From contig NZ_OZ244111.1 of the NCBI RefSeq assembly GCF_965215655.1, positions 124,001-188,000 on the forward strand: a stretch of 64,000 nt of DNA. The letters run 5' to 3'. Source of the DNA: Nioella sp965215655 (lineage in GTDB: Bacteria > Pseudomonadota > Alphaproteobacteria > Rhodobacterales > Rhodobacteraceae). A model generated the notes under the pieces. That model was given only the letters and a program-made list of their open reading frames with translations. It did not search any database and was not told where the DNA came from. Position numbers and translations under genes: made by a program. How positions within the stretch are numbered: the first letter of the stretch is position 1; every line of letters starts with the position of its first letter. Below are positions 27,508 to 36,434 of the stretch, piece after piece.

Positions 27508-27894
27508 ATGGAATTTCTGAACGTCTTAGCCGCCGGGGCCGCAGCGTGGGTCTTCGGAGCAATCTGGTACATGGCCCTGTCCAAACCCTGGATGGCCGCA
27601 AACGGTCTGACAGAGGACCAGATCAGGGCCTCTGCCAGCCCGCTGCCCTATGTCGTCAGCTTCGTGATGTCGGTGCTCGTAGCGGGCATGACCCGGCATA
27701 TCCTGCAAAGTTCCGGGATCACCACGGTTGGCGGCGGCGTGATGGTGGGCGCGGGATTGGGCCTTTTCGTGGCTCTGCCCTGGATGGTGAACAACGTGCT
27801 TTACAGCTTTCGCGACAAATCGCTGATCTGGATCGACGGCGGCTATCCGGTGATCGGATGCACGATCATCGCCGTGGTGCTGATGCTGTTCTGA
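27508..27894 (+). CDS. DUF1761 family small membrane protein
   Basis: The 128-aa protein has four hydrophobic segments and the DUF1761 pattern: an N-terminal helix with GAIWYM, a central PLPYVVSFVMSVLVAG helix, and WMVNNVLYSFRDK before the last helix. Its function is unknown. GGGAGA lies eight bases before ATG 27508, and a stem-loop at 27901 follows the stop. Confidence 0.82.
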   Translation: MEFLNVLAAGAAAWVFGAIWYMALSKPWMAANGLTEDQIRASASPLPYVVSFVMSVLVAGMTRHILQSSGITTVGGGVMVGAGLGLFVALPWMVNNVLYSFRDKSLIWIDGGYPVIGCTIIAVVLMLF

Positions 27895-27900
27895 GACAAG

Positions 27901-27935
27901 AAGGAGGGCCCCGACCCCCCGGGACCCTCCTTTAC
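27901..27935 (+). terminator. Rho-independent-type stem-loop after DUF1761 gene
   Basis: AAGGAGGG (27901-27908) pairs with CCCTCCTT (27925-27932) around a GC-rich loop that can pair further. Only a short T tract follows, so it may work weakly, but it is well placed seven bases after the stop codon. Confidence 0.6.
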
Positions 27936-28077
27936 CCACGCGCAATTTCTCGCTCCGCACGTGTTCTATGAGGGTCCGCCATCCTGGTCGGGACAGGGTT
28001 GATCCTAGCCTTTGGCGGGCCGCGCGATCAACTGAATTGCCCGGACAATTCTATTCAAACCCCGGCCACTGGACCAT

Positions 28078-28109
28078 GAAAAAGGCCCGCCCCGATGCGG
28101 GCAGGCCTT
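28078..28109 (-). terminator. Rho-independent terminator of the DUF2853 gene
   Basis: On the minus strand AAGGCCTGCCCGC pairs with GCGGGCCTT and is followed by a run of five T. It lies just after the stop of the minus-strand DUF2853 gene at 28133. Confidence 0.8.
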
Positions 28110-28132
28110 AATGGGTTCGCTGTCGCTCCGGC

Positions 28133-28474
28133 TTAGCCGTAGACGCTTTCCTTGCCGAAATGCTTGGTCAGCATGTAGTAGATGACGGCGCGGTACTTGT
28201 TGCGTTCGGACTTGCCATAGGTCTCGATCACCGAGTCGATGGCGGCCATCAGGTCGTCGCTATCGGCAAGGCCGAGCTTCTTCATCAGGAAGTTCTTCTT
28301 CACCGTTTCCAGTTCACTGGGCTGAGACCCGGCAACCGTCGATGCGTCCGCGTCGTAAATCGCGGGGCCGCAGCCGATCGTGACCTTGGTCAGCAGGTCC
28401 ATGTCGGGTTCCATCCCGCATTTGTTGCGCAGATCATCTGCATATTTGGCGATCAGTTCATCGCGTTTGCCCAT
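28133..28474 (-). CDS. DUF2853 family protein
   Basis: The 113-aa protein begins MGKRDELIAKYADDL and contains YDADASTVAGSQPSELETV (residues 40-58) and a C-terminal helical region ending YYMLTKHFGKESVYG, matching the short all-helical DUF2853 family of unknown function. Start ATG 28474 has GGGGAG six bases before it; the longer frame upstream has no ribosome site. It is divergent from the PhyH gene and has its own terminator. Confidence 0.88.
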   Translation of the reverse strand: MGKRDELIAKYADDLRNKCGMEPDMDLLTKVTIGCGPAIYDADASTVAGSQPSELETVKKNFLMKKLGLADSDDLMAAIDSVIETYGKSERNKYRAVIYYMLTKHFGKESVYG

Positions 28475-28682
28475 CTTGGTCTCCCCGTTTTTATTGATAG
28501 TCAGAATGTTCCCATCCAGTACGCGGCGTATGAAACCCGGCAGAGCCCGGTCTGACAATGAAAAACTTGGGTCATCCACAGCTTTGATGCCCAAAGGCGA
28601 CCATTGAGGAGTCGGAATCGAACAGGACAGGGGACTTGCCGTGGCGGCAGCGTGTTGATGAGTAAGACACACAGGATCATCC

Positions 28683-29549
28683 ATGGCCGATTTCCTTACC
28701 CCCGATCAATCCGCCCGCTATGCGCGCGACGGCTTTCTGCACCCGGTCCGGGCCTTCGACCCAGACACTGCCGCCGCGCTGCGCGCCGAGGTTGAGGCAC
28801 TGGAGCGAGAGCACGCCGCCGGTGCGGGTAGCCATGACCTGAACCAGTTCTTCCGGGTCAACGGGCAACTGGTCATCCCGTTGCTCCATCGCATCGCTTC
28901 CGATCCCGGCATCCTCGATCCGGTCAGTTCGATCCTCGGCCCCAACCTGCTGGTCTGGTCGGTGGAGCTCTTCATCAAGGAACCGGGCACCACCAAGGTC
29001 GTGTCCTGGCACCAGGACATCACCTATTGGGGCATGGGCGAAACGGATGAGGAGCTGACCGCCTGGCTGGCGCTGTCCGATGTGTCTGTTCAGGCAGGGT
29101 GCATGCGGTTCATCCCCGGCAGCCACAAGAACGCCATCGTGCCCCATGCGGATACGTTTGATGCCGATAACCTCTTGTCCCGCGGCCAGCAGATCGAAGG
29201 CATCAACGAGGAGGACGCTGTCTTCGGTGCGCTGAAACCCGGCGAGATGTCGTTCCATCATGGCCGCACCTTCCATGCGTCCGGCCCCAACATGTCGGAC
29301 GACCGCCGTATCGGCATGGCCATACGCTATGTCACGCCCGAGGTGCGGCAGCCTGATCTGACCCGCGATTATGCGATGCTTGTGCGCGGCAAGGATGAGA
29401 TGCAGGGTTGGATCAAAGTCGCCCCGCCCGCGCGGCTGTTCGATCCCGGGTCGCTTGCCTTGTATGAAGAGGTGCTTGCGGCGCAGTCGGCGGCGCTGAC
29501 GGCGGGGGCTGAGGGGCAGGTTGGGCTCTACGCCCGGAAGATGCTTTAG
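28683..29549 (+). CDS. PhyH-family Fe(II)/2-oxoglutarate oxygenase (PhnY-like)
   Basis: The 288-aa enzyme belongs to the phytanoyl-CoA dioxygenase family. The iron triad is H110-x-D112 (SWHQDITYW) and H198 (RTFHASGPN), and an Arg for 2-oxoglutarate follows in RRIGMAIRY. Family members hydroxylate a wide range of small molecules. The next gene, 12 bp downstream, encodes an HD-domain protein of the PhnZ kind. PhnY plus PhnZ together degrade 2-aminoethylphosphonate by hydroxylation and C-P cleavage, so this pair is a candidate for oxidising a phosphonate or a related compound. The substrate is an inference. Confidence 0.85.
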   Translation: MADFLTPDQSARYARDGFLHPVRAFDPDTAAALRAEVEALEREHAAGAGSHDLNQFFRVNGQLVIPLLHRIASDPGILDPVSSILGPNLLVWSVELFIKEPGTTKVVSWHQDITYWGMGETDEELTAWLALSDVSVQAGCMRFIPGSHKNAIVPHADTFDADNLLSRGQQIEGINEEDAVFGALKPGEMSFHHGRTFHASGPNMSDDRRIGMAIRYVTPEVRQPDLTRDYAMLVRGKDEMQGWIKVAPPARLFDPGSLALYEEVLAAQSAALTAGAEGQVGLYARKML

Positions 29550-29561
29550 GAGGATCGCAGG

Positions 29562-30173
29562 ATGACAGCAGATCAAATCGTCAGCTTCACCCAGATGAAG
29601 GATGGCACGAAAGAGGATTACGAGCTGCTGGAGAAGCTTGAAAAACCCTATCTCGCGCTGACCGCTGACCGCATCATGGACGAGCTGCGCCGTCAGGGCG
29701 AGGTTTCGCTGGAAGGTTACCCGATCACGCGGCTGGAACACGGGCTGCAATCTGGCACCCGCGCGCTGCGCGAAGGGGCCGATATTGACTGGATTGTGGG
29801 CGCGCTCCTGCATGACATTGGCGACGGGCTGGCCCCGCAGAACCATGACCGGTTTTCCGCTGAGGTGATCCGCCCCTTCGTGCGCGACGAGGTGGCGTGG
29901 ACCGTCGAACATCACGGCATCTTCCAGATGTTCTACTACGGCCACCATTACGGATGGGACAAGGATGCACGCGACCGGTTCAAGGATCACCCCTGCTGGC
30001 AAAGCTGCGCCGATTTCTGCGAAAGGTGGGACCAGTCCTCCTTCGATCCCGACTATGAGTACGAACCGCTGGAGGTGTTCGAGCCGATGGTGAGAGAGGT
30101 CTTCGCCCGCAAGGCCTATGATCCCGACGTGGTGCAGGAAGGTGTGGTCAAAGGATTGCCGCCGCTTGGCTGA
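29562..30173 (+). CDS. HD-domain protein, PhnZ-like diiron oxygenase candidate
   Basis: The 203-aa protein has the metal-binding set expected of HD-domain oxygenases: H60 in RLEHGLQSG, H84-D85 in LLHDIGDGL, H95 in NHDRF, H117/H118 in VEHHGIF and D157 in RWDQSSFDP. The LEHxLQ signature is shared with PhnZ, a mixed-valent diiron oxygenase that splits hydroxylated phosphonates. The Glu that PhnZ places seven residues before the first His is Tyr here, so the substrate may differ. A strong AGGAGG site precedes ATG 29562. A plain HD phosphohydrolase remains possible. Confidence 0.75.
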   Translation: MTADQIVSFTQMKDGTKEDYELLEKLEKPYLALTADRIMDELRRQGEVSLEGYPITRLEHGLQSGTRALREGADIDWIVGALLHDIGDGLAPQNHDRFSAEVIRPFVRDEVAWTVEHHGIFQMFYYGHHYGWDKDARDRFKDHPCWQSCADFCERWDQSSFDPDYEYEPLEVFEPMVREVFARKAYDPDVVQEGVVKGLPPLG

Positions 30174-30239
30174 ACGGGCCATTTGCGCAGAGGGAAAACA
30201 AGGCAACCCTGTTGGCATTTCCAACGAGAGGATTTACCC

Positions 30240-30692
30240 GTGAAATCCCTTATTAGCTCCGCATTCCTTGTGTTCGGCGTTGCCCAGGCCATGGCGCAGA
30301 ACGCACCAGACGCCCTGCTGACCGAAGCCGTGCGGGATTGCGCCCTGTGGGAAGAAGGCGTTCTACATGTTGGTGATCGCGCCGTGGTCGAAGTGGATCT
30401 GACCGGCGACGGGACCCCGGAAACGCTGCTCGACACGAGCTATCTCGAATGCTCCGCCACGCCGTTGTCACCCTACTGCGGCTCGGGCGGATGCTCCCTC
30501 TACGCCTTTGTCGGCGACGAAACCTATGAGTGGCAGGCACTTGGCTGGCGTGTCATCGACTGGGACGGCGAGCCGGTTCTGCTGATCGGGCGCGATGGCG
30601 GCTGGTGCGGGGTCAGCAGCGCGGGCTATTGCTTCGAGGCGCTCAATTGGAACGGCGAGACCTTCCTGACCGTGATGCCGCCGATGGAGTAG
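30240..30692 (+). CDS. Secreted Cys-rich hypothetical protein
   Basis: The 150-aa protein starts at GTG 30240 with GAGAGG upstream and has a clear Sec signal peptide (MKSLISSAFLVFGVAQAMA, cleavage before QNAPD). The mature protein holds several Cys residues (DCALWE, YLECSATPL, YCGSGGCSLY, GWCGVSSAGYCFE) that could form disulfides in the periplasm. The VEVDLTGDGTPETLLD stretch looks like an FG-GAP or calcium-type loop. I do not recognise a function. It lies convergent with the TPP enzyme gene, four bases from its stop. Confidence 0.75.
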   Translation: MKSLISSAFLVFGVAQAMAQNAPDALLTEAVRDCALWEEGVLHVGDRAVVEVDLTGDGTPETLLDTSYLECSATPLSPYCGSGGCSLYAFVGDETYEWQALGWRVIDWDGEPVLLIGRDGGWCGVSSAGYCFEALNWNGETFLTVMPPME

Positions 30693-30696
30693 TCAC

Positions 30697-32238
30697 TCAG
30701 ATCACCACCTCGATCAGGCGCGGTCCATTGGCCGCCATGGCCTCTTCCAGCGCAGCCTCCATCTCGTCCACCGTGGTCGCGCGGGTGCCCTCGACGCCAT
30801 GGCCCTTTGCCAGCGCCACCCAGTCAAGCAGCGGATCGTCCACATCGAACATGGCCTGCGCGTTGCGGCCCACTTGCGTGACCCCCATGGCCGCCAGTTC
30901 CCCCCGAAGGATCTGATACCCCCGGTTGGCGAAGACGATCACCGTCACGTCCAGCCGTTCGCGCGCCATGGTCCACAGCGATTGCAGCGTATACATGGCC
31001 GACCCGTCGCCCGTCAGCGCGATCACTTTGCGGTCCGGGCAGGCCACCGCCGCGCCGGTGGCGCAGGGCAGGCATTGCCCGATGGCGCCGCCCATGGTGA
31101 TCAGCCAGTCATGGCGCCGCGCGGTCCGGGTCGCCTCGGCAATGGGTGCGCCGGAAGTCACGGCCTCGTTCACGACGATGGTGTTTTCGGGCATGACGCG
31201 CGCGATCAGGGCCCCCGCGCTTGCCGGGGTCAGGGGACCGTCGGGGCGATCGGGAAGGGCCAGGTCAACCGGCGCCACATGCTCGGATCTTGCCCCGAGC
31301 CTGTCGGCCAAGCCATTCAGAACATAGCCTAAATCCATGGTGGCATCCGCCAGTTCCTGGATATGAATGTCGGCGCGGGTGGGCAGTGAGGGCTTGCCGG
31401 GATAGGCAAAGAAATTGACCGGTGCATGGGTGCCGCAGACGACGAGGCTGCGGACGTCCTTCAGCAGCGCGGCGTTGGCGTCGACGGGGTAGAGCAGTTG
31501 CTCGACCGGGGGCGTTCCGGCGCCGCGCTCCATCCGCGGGCTGTGCAGGGGCGTCAGGATCCGGCATCCGGCGGCCTGCGCGATCTGCGCCCCCAGATGC
31601 AGCAGCGGGCCATGGGTTGCCTGACCGCCCAGAAGCAGGGCCGCGCCTTCGGTTTTCAAAGCCGCCGCCGCCGCATCAAGCGCTGCATCGGACGGGCGGT
31701 GAAGCGGTGGCGGGGCGGCGGCTGTCACCGGGTCGGAGCCGTCGCCCCAGGCGGTGTCGGCGGGCAGGATCATCGTGGCGATCCGGCCATTCATCGCCCG
31801 CGCCGCGCGGATCGCGTCGGCCCCGTCACTTGCCACGTCGACCGAGGAAAGAGAGCTGCGAGTCCAATGGCTTATGGCGCGGCTGATGCCTTCGGTATCA
31901 CCCTTCAGGGGGCTCTCATAGGCCAGGTGATAGGTCGCGTGATCGCCCATGATATTGACAATGCCGCTGCCTGCCTTGCGCGCATTGTGCAGGTTCGAGA
32001 AGGCGTTCCCGAAGCCCGGCGCGAGGTGTAGCATGGTGGCCGCCACGCGACCCGACATGCGGAAATACCCGTCCGCCGCGCCGGAGGTTCCGCCCTCGAA
32101 CAGACACAGGATGCAGCGCATGTCCGGGTGGCTGTCGAGCGCCGCGACGAAATGCATCTCGGACGTACCGGGATTGGCGAAACAGACGTCCACGCCGCTG
32201 GCCAGCATGGTTTTCACAAGCGATTGGGCACCGTTCAT
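30697..32238 (-). CDS. TPP enzyme, acetolactate-synthase / benzoylformate-decarboxylase-like
   Basis: The 513-aa protein is a complete TPP enzyme. The catalytic Glu is in CLFEGGTSGAADGY near residue 50, and the TPP/Mg site runs from ALTGDGSAMYTLQ to VIVFANRGYQIL near residues 410-445. It lacks a regulatory subunit and sits alone. Related proteins are often labelled acetolactate synthase large subunit, yet the context gives no branched-chain role; decarboxylation of an aromatic or other 2-oxo acid is equally likely. ATG 32238 has AGGAGG upstream; upstream extension has no ribosome site. Confidence 0.86.
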   Translation of the reverse strand: MNGAQSLVKTMLASGVDVCFANPGTSEMHFVAALDSHPDMRCILCLFEGGTSGAADGYFRMSGRVAATMLHLAPGFGNAFSNLHNARKAGSGIVNIMGDHATYHLAYESPLKGDTEGISRAISHWTRSSLSSVDVASDGADAIRAARAMNGRIATMILPADTAWGDGSDPVTAAAPPPLHRPSDAALDAAAAALKTEGAALLLGGQATHGPLLHLGAQIAQAAGCRILTPLHSPRMERGAGTPPVEQLLYPVDANAALLKDVRSLVVCGTHAPVNFFAYPGKPSLPTRADIHIQELADATMDLGYVLNGLADRLGARSEHVAPVDLALPDRPDGPLTPASAGALIARVMPENTIVVNEAVTSGAPIAEATRTARRHDWLITMGGAIGQCLPCATGAAVACPDRKVIALTGDGSAMYTLQSLWTMARERLDVTVIVFANRGYQILRGELAAMGVTQVGRNAQAMFDVDDPLLDWVALAKGHGVEGTRATTVDEMEAALEEAMAANGPRLIEVVI

Positions 32239-32730
32239 GGGATCCTCCTTGCGCGTCAGCAGAGCACGGATGGCGCTATGCGAAAACCCCGAAAACAGGG
32301 GGGCGCCACCCGTGCACCGGGCGTACACCCCCCGTACACCCCCCGTGCAGACAAAAGCGGGCTTGGCAGGAGTCCGGTAGACCCAGTCAACCTGTCCCGA
32401 CCTCACCGCCCAAACCGGGAGCGGATTGGTAATGGGTCGCGCGGCAGTTGAGCTGTTCGGGGCGGAGAGATAACACGCGCCGCTCCGAGGTCGGTCGTCC
32501 ACCGGCGGGTCGGCGATTAGGAAGGGGGGCTGGTTGCGGTGGGCAAGCTGCCCACTCTTGTCTCTTCTATCTGTGCGGGCAGGTGTGATCCCGTTCCATC
32601 CAGTGGCCATGCGCCCGTAGCGTAGCCAGGGACGCACCTGCCGAACGCTTTGAACCTGAACAGCTGTATGGAGCGCTGGCGCGAAACTGGAATCGCGTCC
32701 TGTTGTATGCTACCGCTCAACAAAGGTTAA
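32239..32730. other. Intergenic stretch with short tandem repeat
   Basis: About 490 bp without a convincing gene. At 32332-32358 an 11-bp unit CGTACACCCCC occurs twice and is followed by a partial third copy (CGTGCAG). The rest holds only short frames without ribosome sites. Confidence 0.5.
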
Positions 32731-33888
32731 TTGTCCAAGGGGGGCGGCAAGTTGCCAGCAACAACAGCGAATTTGAGCGGGGTCGTCATCAATGAAATCA
32801 GCTTCGATCCTTCCGGAGTGTCACAAGACCTGAACGGGGATGGTGTCGGCAACAGCTCTGACGAATTTATCGAGCTGTACAACAACAGCGGTTCGCCGGT
32901 TGACATTTCCGGATGGGAAATCTGGGAAAGCGGCGTGTTGCGGCACACCGTCCCGGGCGGCACGACGATCCCGGCAGGGGGGTTCTACGTTTCGGTCGAT
33001 CGCGCCGCGGGCACGACCAACCCGATCCAGAACGTGAACGGGTCAGATGCGGATTATTCGGACTCTGCCTATGGTCTCGCCGACAACGACTACATCTTTC
33101 TCTACGATCCGGACAACAATGAGTTCGTCGTATTCGCGGGGGATACTGCTTTACCCGCGAGCATCACTGCGGGAATTGGCCTCCTGACATCTGCACATTC
33201 CGGGGCTACTCAAGTCGGCCCAACAGAAAACGGTGTTGCCTCTTCGACTGGTAATTCGGTGGGCCGCACCACCGATGGAGATACAACCTGGCTCAATTCG
33301 ACACCCACGATCGGTGACGTCAACTGCTTTGCGGCTGGCACTCTTGTCGCGACGCCTGATGGCGAGTGCGCCGTCGAGGGTCTGAAGATCGGTGATCGGG
33401 TTCTTATCGCCGATGGCACGGCAGTTCACGTCAAATGGATTGGCCGCCAGACCGTCTCCACCCGCTTCGGCCCCGCCGAACGCCTGATGCCGGTGCGGTT
33501 TGCAGCCGGGTCTCTGGGTGATGGCCTGCCGCACACCGATTTGACGGTAACTGCGGATCACGGGATGCTGGTCGATGGGGTGATCTGCCACGCCGGGGCC
33601 TTGGTGAACGAGACGACCATTACTCGCGTGTCGCTGTCCGAGATGGGCGAGACCTACACGGTCTATCACATCGAGACCGAGGAACATGAAATCATCCTTG
33701 CCAATGGGGCTTCGGCTGAGACCTTCATCGACAATGTCAGCCGCCGCGTGTTCGACAACTACGCGGAGTTCGAAGCGCTCTACGGTGACGTGCCGGAGAT
33801 GGAAGAACTGCCCTACCCGCGTGCCATGAGCGCCCGGCAGGTGCCGGCGGCGATCCGGGATAGACTGGCGGGGCAGCACGCGGCCTGA
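32731..33888 (+). CDS. Lamin-tail plus Hint domain protein (Hint protein 1)
   Basis: The 385-aa protein has a lamin-tail (LTD) domain (residues 17-95: VVINEISFDPSG, EFIELYNNSG, DISGWEIWE, TIPAGGFYV) followed by a C-terminal Hint_2 domain starting at NCFAAGTLVATPDG and running through VKWIGRQTVSTRF, TADHGMLVDG and HIETEEHEIILANG. The start is TTG 32731, the first codon after an in-frame stop, with AAAGG just upstream. Hint domains of this class are found in exported alphaproteobacterial proteins and may self-process. The same C-terminal half recurs in the next two genes. Confidence 0.8.
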   Translation: MSKGGGKLPATTANLSGVVINEISFDPSGVSQDLNGDGVGNSSDEFIELYNNSGSPVDISGWEIWESGVLRHTVPGGTTIPAGGFYVSVDRAAGTTNPIQNVNGSDADYSDSAYGLADNDYIFLYDPDNNEFVVFAGDTALPASITAGIGLLTSAHSGATQVGPTENGVASSTGNSVGRTTDGDTTWLNSTPTIGDVNCFAAGTLVATPDGECAVEGLKIGDRVLIADGTAVHVKWIGRQTVSTRFGPAERLMPVRFAAGSLGDGLPHTDLTVTADHGMLVDGVICHAGALVNETTITRVSLSEMGETYTVYHIETEEHEIILANGASAETFIDNVSRRVFDNYAEFEALYGDVPEMEELPYPRAMSARQVPAAIRDRLAGQHAA

Positions 33889-34143
33889 TCCCCTGGCTGC
33901 GCCATCGAGATCGCGTATATCGAACATGGCGGCGTTCTGCACTGCGTGTTTCGGAATTTGGCGCAGACGCATGCTGTGGCTGAGTAGCCCGTAGATCATT
34001 CTGACACCCAAGGGGGCGGCGCAGGATGCGCTGCCCTTTCGTTTCGCGACAAATGGGTCACATGTGCACGTCTTTGGGTGTTCCGAGATCGAAGATATTT
34101 GCGACAAAGGCACCACAAACGTCTGCCGAAGCTTTCCGCTAGA

Positions 34144-34193
34144 GTTGACTGCAATGTCACAACGCGAAATTGTTGACTGCAAAGAGATATAAT
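34144..34193 (+). promoter_or_regulatory. Repeated GTTGACTGCAA and TATAAT upstream of Hint protein 2
   Basis: GTTGACTGCAA occurs twice (34144-34154 and 34172-34182), and a perfect TATAAT follows at 34188-34193. The spacing from either TTGACT is not 16-18 bp, so the repeats look more like an activator or repressor site than a -35 box. A GGAGA ribosome site precedes ATG 34208. Confidence 0.4.
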
Positions 34194-34207
34194 ACTCTGG
34201 AGAAGAT

Positions 34208-35086
34208 ATGGCGGATTTTGCTTATTCAAACCTGCTTACCTATTTCACTTCCGATGGAAGTTTGGCCAGCAGCTCCTCTGGTTCAGGAGTTCAGTCCTCT
34301 CCGGATACGGACGACGGTTTCTATGACGTTGGCGATGACTTGAATTCGGTCGCCGGCTACGTCTACGTGGGATCCTTCACCAACAATGGACACGAGTTCC
34401 TTGTGTTCGACCGCCTTCCGGGCGACCGCACGTTGCTGTTGTCTGCAACCGCAGCCGAATCTGATTTTCCCGCGACCTATCAGAACGGCGATTTCTCTCT
34501 AGACACTTCTGCATATGCCGTTTGTTTCGCGGCTGGCACGCTCATCTCTACCGAAAAGGGAGAGACACCGGTTGAACAACTTCAGATCGGTGAGCGCGTG
34601 CGGAGTCACGACGGGTCACTGGTCCGCGTCAAATGGATCGGCCGCCAGACGGTTTCCACCCGCTTTGGCCCTGCGGAACGGCTGATGCCGGTGCGGTTTG
34701 CAGCCGGGTCTCTGGGTGATGGCCTGCCCCATAGCGACCTGACGGTCACCGCCGATCATGGCATGCTGGTCGATGGCGTCATCTGCCACGCCGGTGCGCT
34801 GGTGAATGGGACCACGATCACGCGGGTGCCGCTCTCTGAGATGGGCGAGACCTACACGGTCTATCATATCGAAACCGAGGAACATGAGATCATCTTCGCC
34901 AACGGTGCGCCAGCTGAGACGTTCATCGACAATGTCTCCCGCCGCGCCTTTGGCAACTTCGCCGAGTTCGAAACCCTCTACGGTGACGTGCCGGAGATGG
35001 AAGAGCTGCCCTATCCCCGCGCCATGAGTGCCCGGCAGGTGCCGGGGCGGATCGTTGCGAAACTGGCCAGAAAGGCCGTGGCCTAA
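34208..35086 (+). CDS. Hint-domain protein 2
   Basis: The 292-aa protein has an acidic, Ser/Gly-rich N-terminal part of about 105 residues (MADFAYSNLLTYFTSDGS..., FLVFDRLPGDRTLLLS) that resembles no domain I know. From CFAAGTLISTEKGETPVEQL on, it carries the same Hint_2 domain as its neighbours (VKWIGRQTVSTRF, TADHGMLVDG, HIETEEHEIIFANG). It has no Sec signal peptide. Such Hint proteins are typical of marine Rhodobacteraceae; type I export or autoprocessing is suspected but not shown. Confidence 0.82.
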   Translation: MADFAYSNLLTYFTSDGSLASSSSGSGVQSSPDTDDGFYDVGDDLNSVAGYVYVGSFTNNGHEFLVFDRLPGDRTLLLSATAAESDFPATYQNGDFSLDTSAYAVCFAAGTLISTEKGETPVEQLQIGERVRSHDGSLVRVKWIGRQTVSTRFGPAERLMPVRFAAGSLGDGLPHSDLTVTADHGMLVDGVICHAGALVNGTTITRVPLSEMGETYTVYHIETEEHEIIFANGAPAETFIDNVSRRAFGNFAEFETLYGDVPEMEELPYPRAMSARQVPGRIVAKLARKAVA

Positions 35087-35293
35087 ACGCCTGAAAGCCG
35101 GGCGTTCTAACCGGTCAATTACATGTTGTGGCTCTTGGGTTTTGCGCGCATAGCGTCTGTTTCCGTGCGGCAAAGCAGAAGCCCGTTGCCACATGGAACT
35201 TGATCGCTTCGGCAAACCCCTTATCCTGCTTAGCCTATTCGAGGGGTCGGGCCCGTTCCTGCGCGGTGCCCGGGATTATTAAAAGGATTCGCT

Positions 35294-36214
35294 ATGCCGA
35301 TTGTTTTCACTGGAACATATGTCGTCAGGTTGGATACGTCCGGATGGCCGGGGACGAGCATCTTCACCTATACCGGAACAGCAGAATTCTCTGCCGGGAG
35401 CTACACAGTCTTTGATGACAACTCTCCCGTCGGGATCGATGCGGATGATTACCTGAACACGCCGACACAACCCTATATCGGGTTTGTGTATATCCACCCG
35501 ACCACTGGGGACGAATATGCAATATTCCAGTCGGTCGGTGACCCCAACGCATATTTCATCCCGCATTCCGGTGAGTTGACAGGGCATTTTTCAGCTTCGG
35601 GGGATACGATCACCTTGCAGGGGCGGCTGATATCAACCGCTGCGGTCAATTGTTTCCTGTCCGGCACGCGCATCGACACCCCATCCGGTCAGAAGCCGGT
35701 AGAGCTTTTGCAAATCGGGGATCTGATCTGTAATCAACACGGGCGAAGCGTTCCGGTGAAATGGATCGGCCGTCAGACCGTATCCACCCGGTTTGGACCC
35801 GCCGAACGGCTGATGCCGGTGCGGTTTGCGGCCGGGTCTCTGGGCGAGGGGCTGCCGCATACGGATCTTACCGTGACGGCGGACCATGGAATGCTGGTGG
35901 ATGGTGTCATCTGCCATGCCGGGGCTTTGGTGAACGGGACGACGATCACGCAGGTGCCTTTGACGGAAATGGGTGAGGCCTACACGGTCTATCATATCGA
36001 GACCGAAGCGCATGAGATCATCCTGGCCAATGGTGCGCCTGCCGAGACCTTCATCGACAACGTCTCGCGCCGCGTCTTCGACAACTACGCCGAGTTCGAG
36101 ACCCTCTACGGTGATGTGCCCGAGATGGAAGAACTGCCTTATCCGCGAGCGATGAGCGCAAGGCAGGTGCCGGGGCGGATCGTTGCGAAGCTGGCCGGGA
36201 AGGCTGTGGCCTGA
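35294..36214 (+). CDS. Hint-domain protein 3
   Basis: The 306-aa protein has a beta-rich N-terminal part of about 115 residues (MPIVFTGTYVVRLDTSGWPG, YIGFVYIHPTTGDEYAIFQS in separate blocks) unlike those of its two neighbours. It is followed by the common Hint_2 domain from CFLSGTRIDTPSGQKPVELLQ onward. The last 145 residues are nearly identical to those of the other two proteins. AAAAGGA precedes ATG 35294. It has no Sec signal peptide. Confidence 0.82.
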   Translation: MPIVFTGTYVVRLDTSGWPGTSIFTYTGTAEFSAGSYTVFDDNSPVGIDADDYLNTPTQPYIGFVYIHPTTGDEYAIFQSVGDPNAYFIPHSGELTGHFSASGDTITLQGRLISTAAVNCFLSGTRIDTPSGQKPVELLQIGDLICNQHGRSVPVKWIGRQTVSTRFGPAERLMPVRFAAGSLGEGLPHTDLTVTADHGMLVDGVICHAGALVNGTTITQVPLTEMGEAYTVYHIETEAHEIILANGAPAETFIDNVSRRVFDNYAEFETLYGDVPEMEELPYPRAMSARQVPGRIVAKLAGKAVA

Positions 36215-36434
36215 ACTGACATCAAAGGACTGCACCAGCGCGCCTGCCATCCTCTGACAAGGGGGTGGTTTGGGTCGCGATTGCCGACCGTAAAGGGCCA
36301 GTCACAAGCGGGCCCTGACCGGGCCTCGCTCAGATCGGCCTTGTTCTTGCGGCCAAACCGGCCCACATACGCCCTAGACCAATTTTCAACCCGACTGCAT
36401 AGTTCCGCGTATGAAGAACGAGGATACCAATACC

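Noticed and set aside
32332..32358. Short tandem GC-rich repeat that could suggest a CRISPR array
   Set aside because: The units are 11 bp and directly adjacent with no spacers, and no cas gene is present in the window.
32731..36214. Hint domains as protein-splicing inteins
   Set aside because: The Hint domain is at the C-terminal end in each protein, with only a short tail and no C-terminal extein, so splicing is not expected; cleavage at the Cys remains possible.
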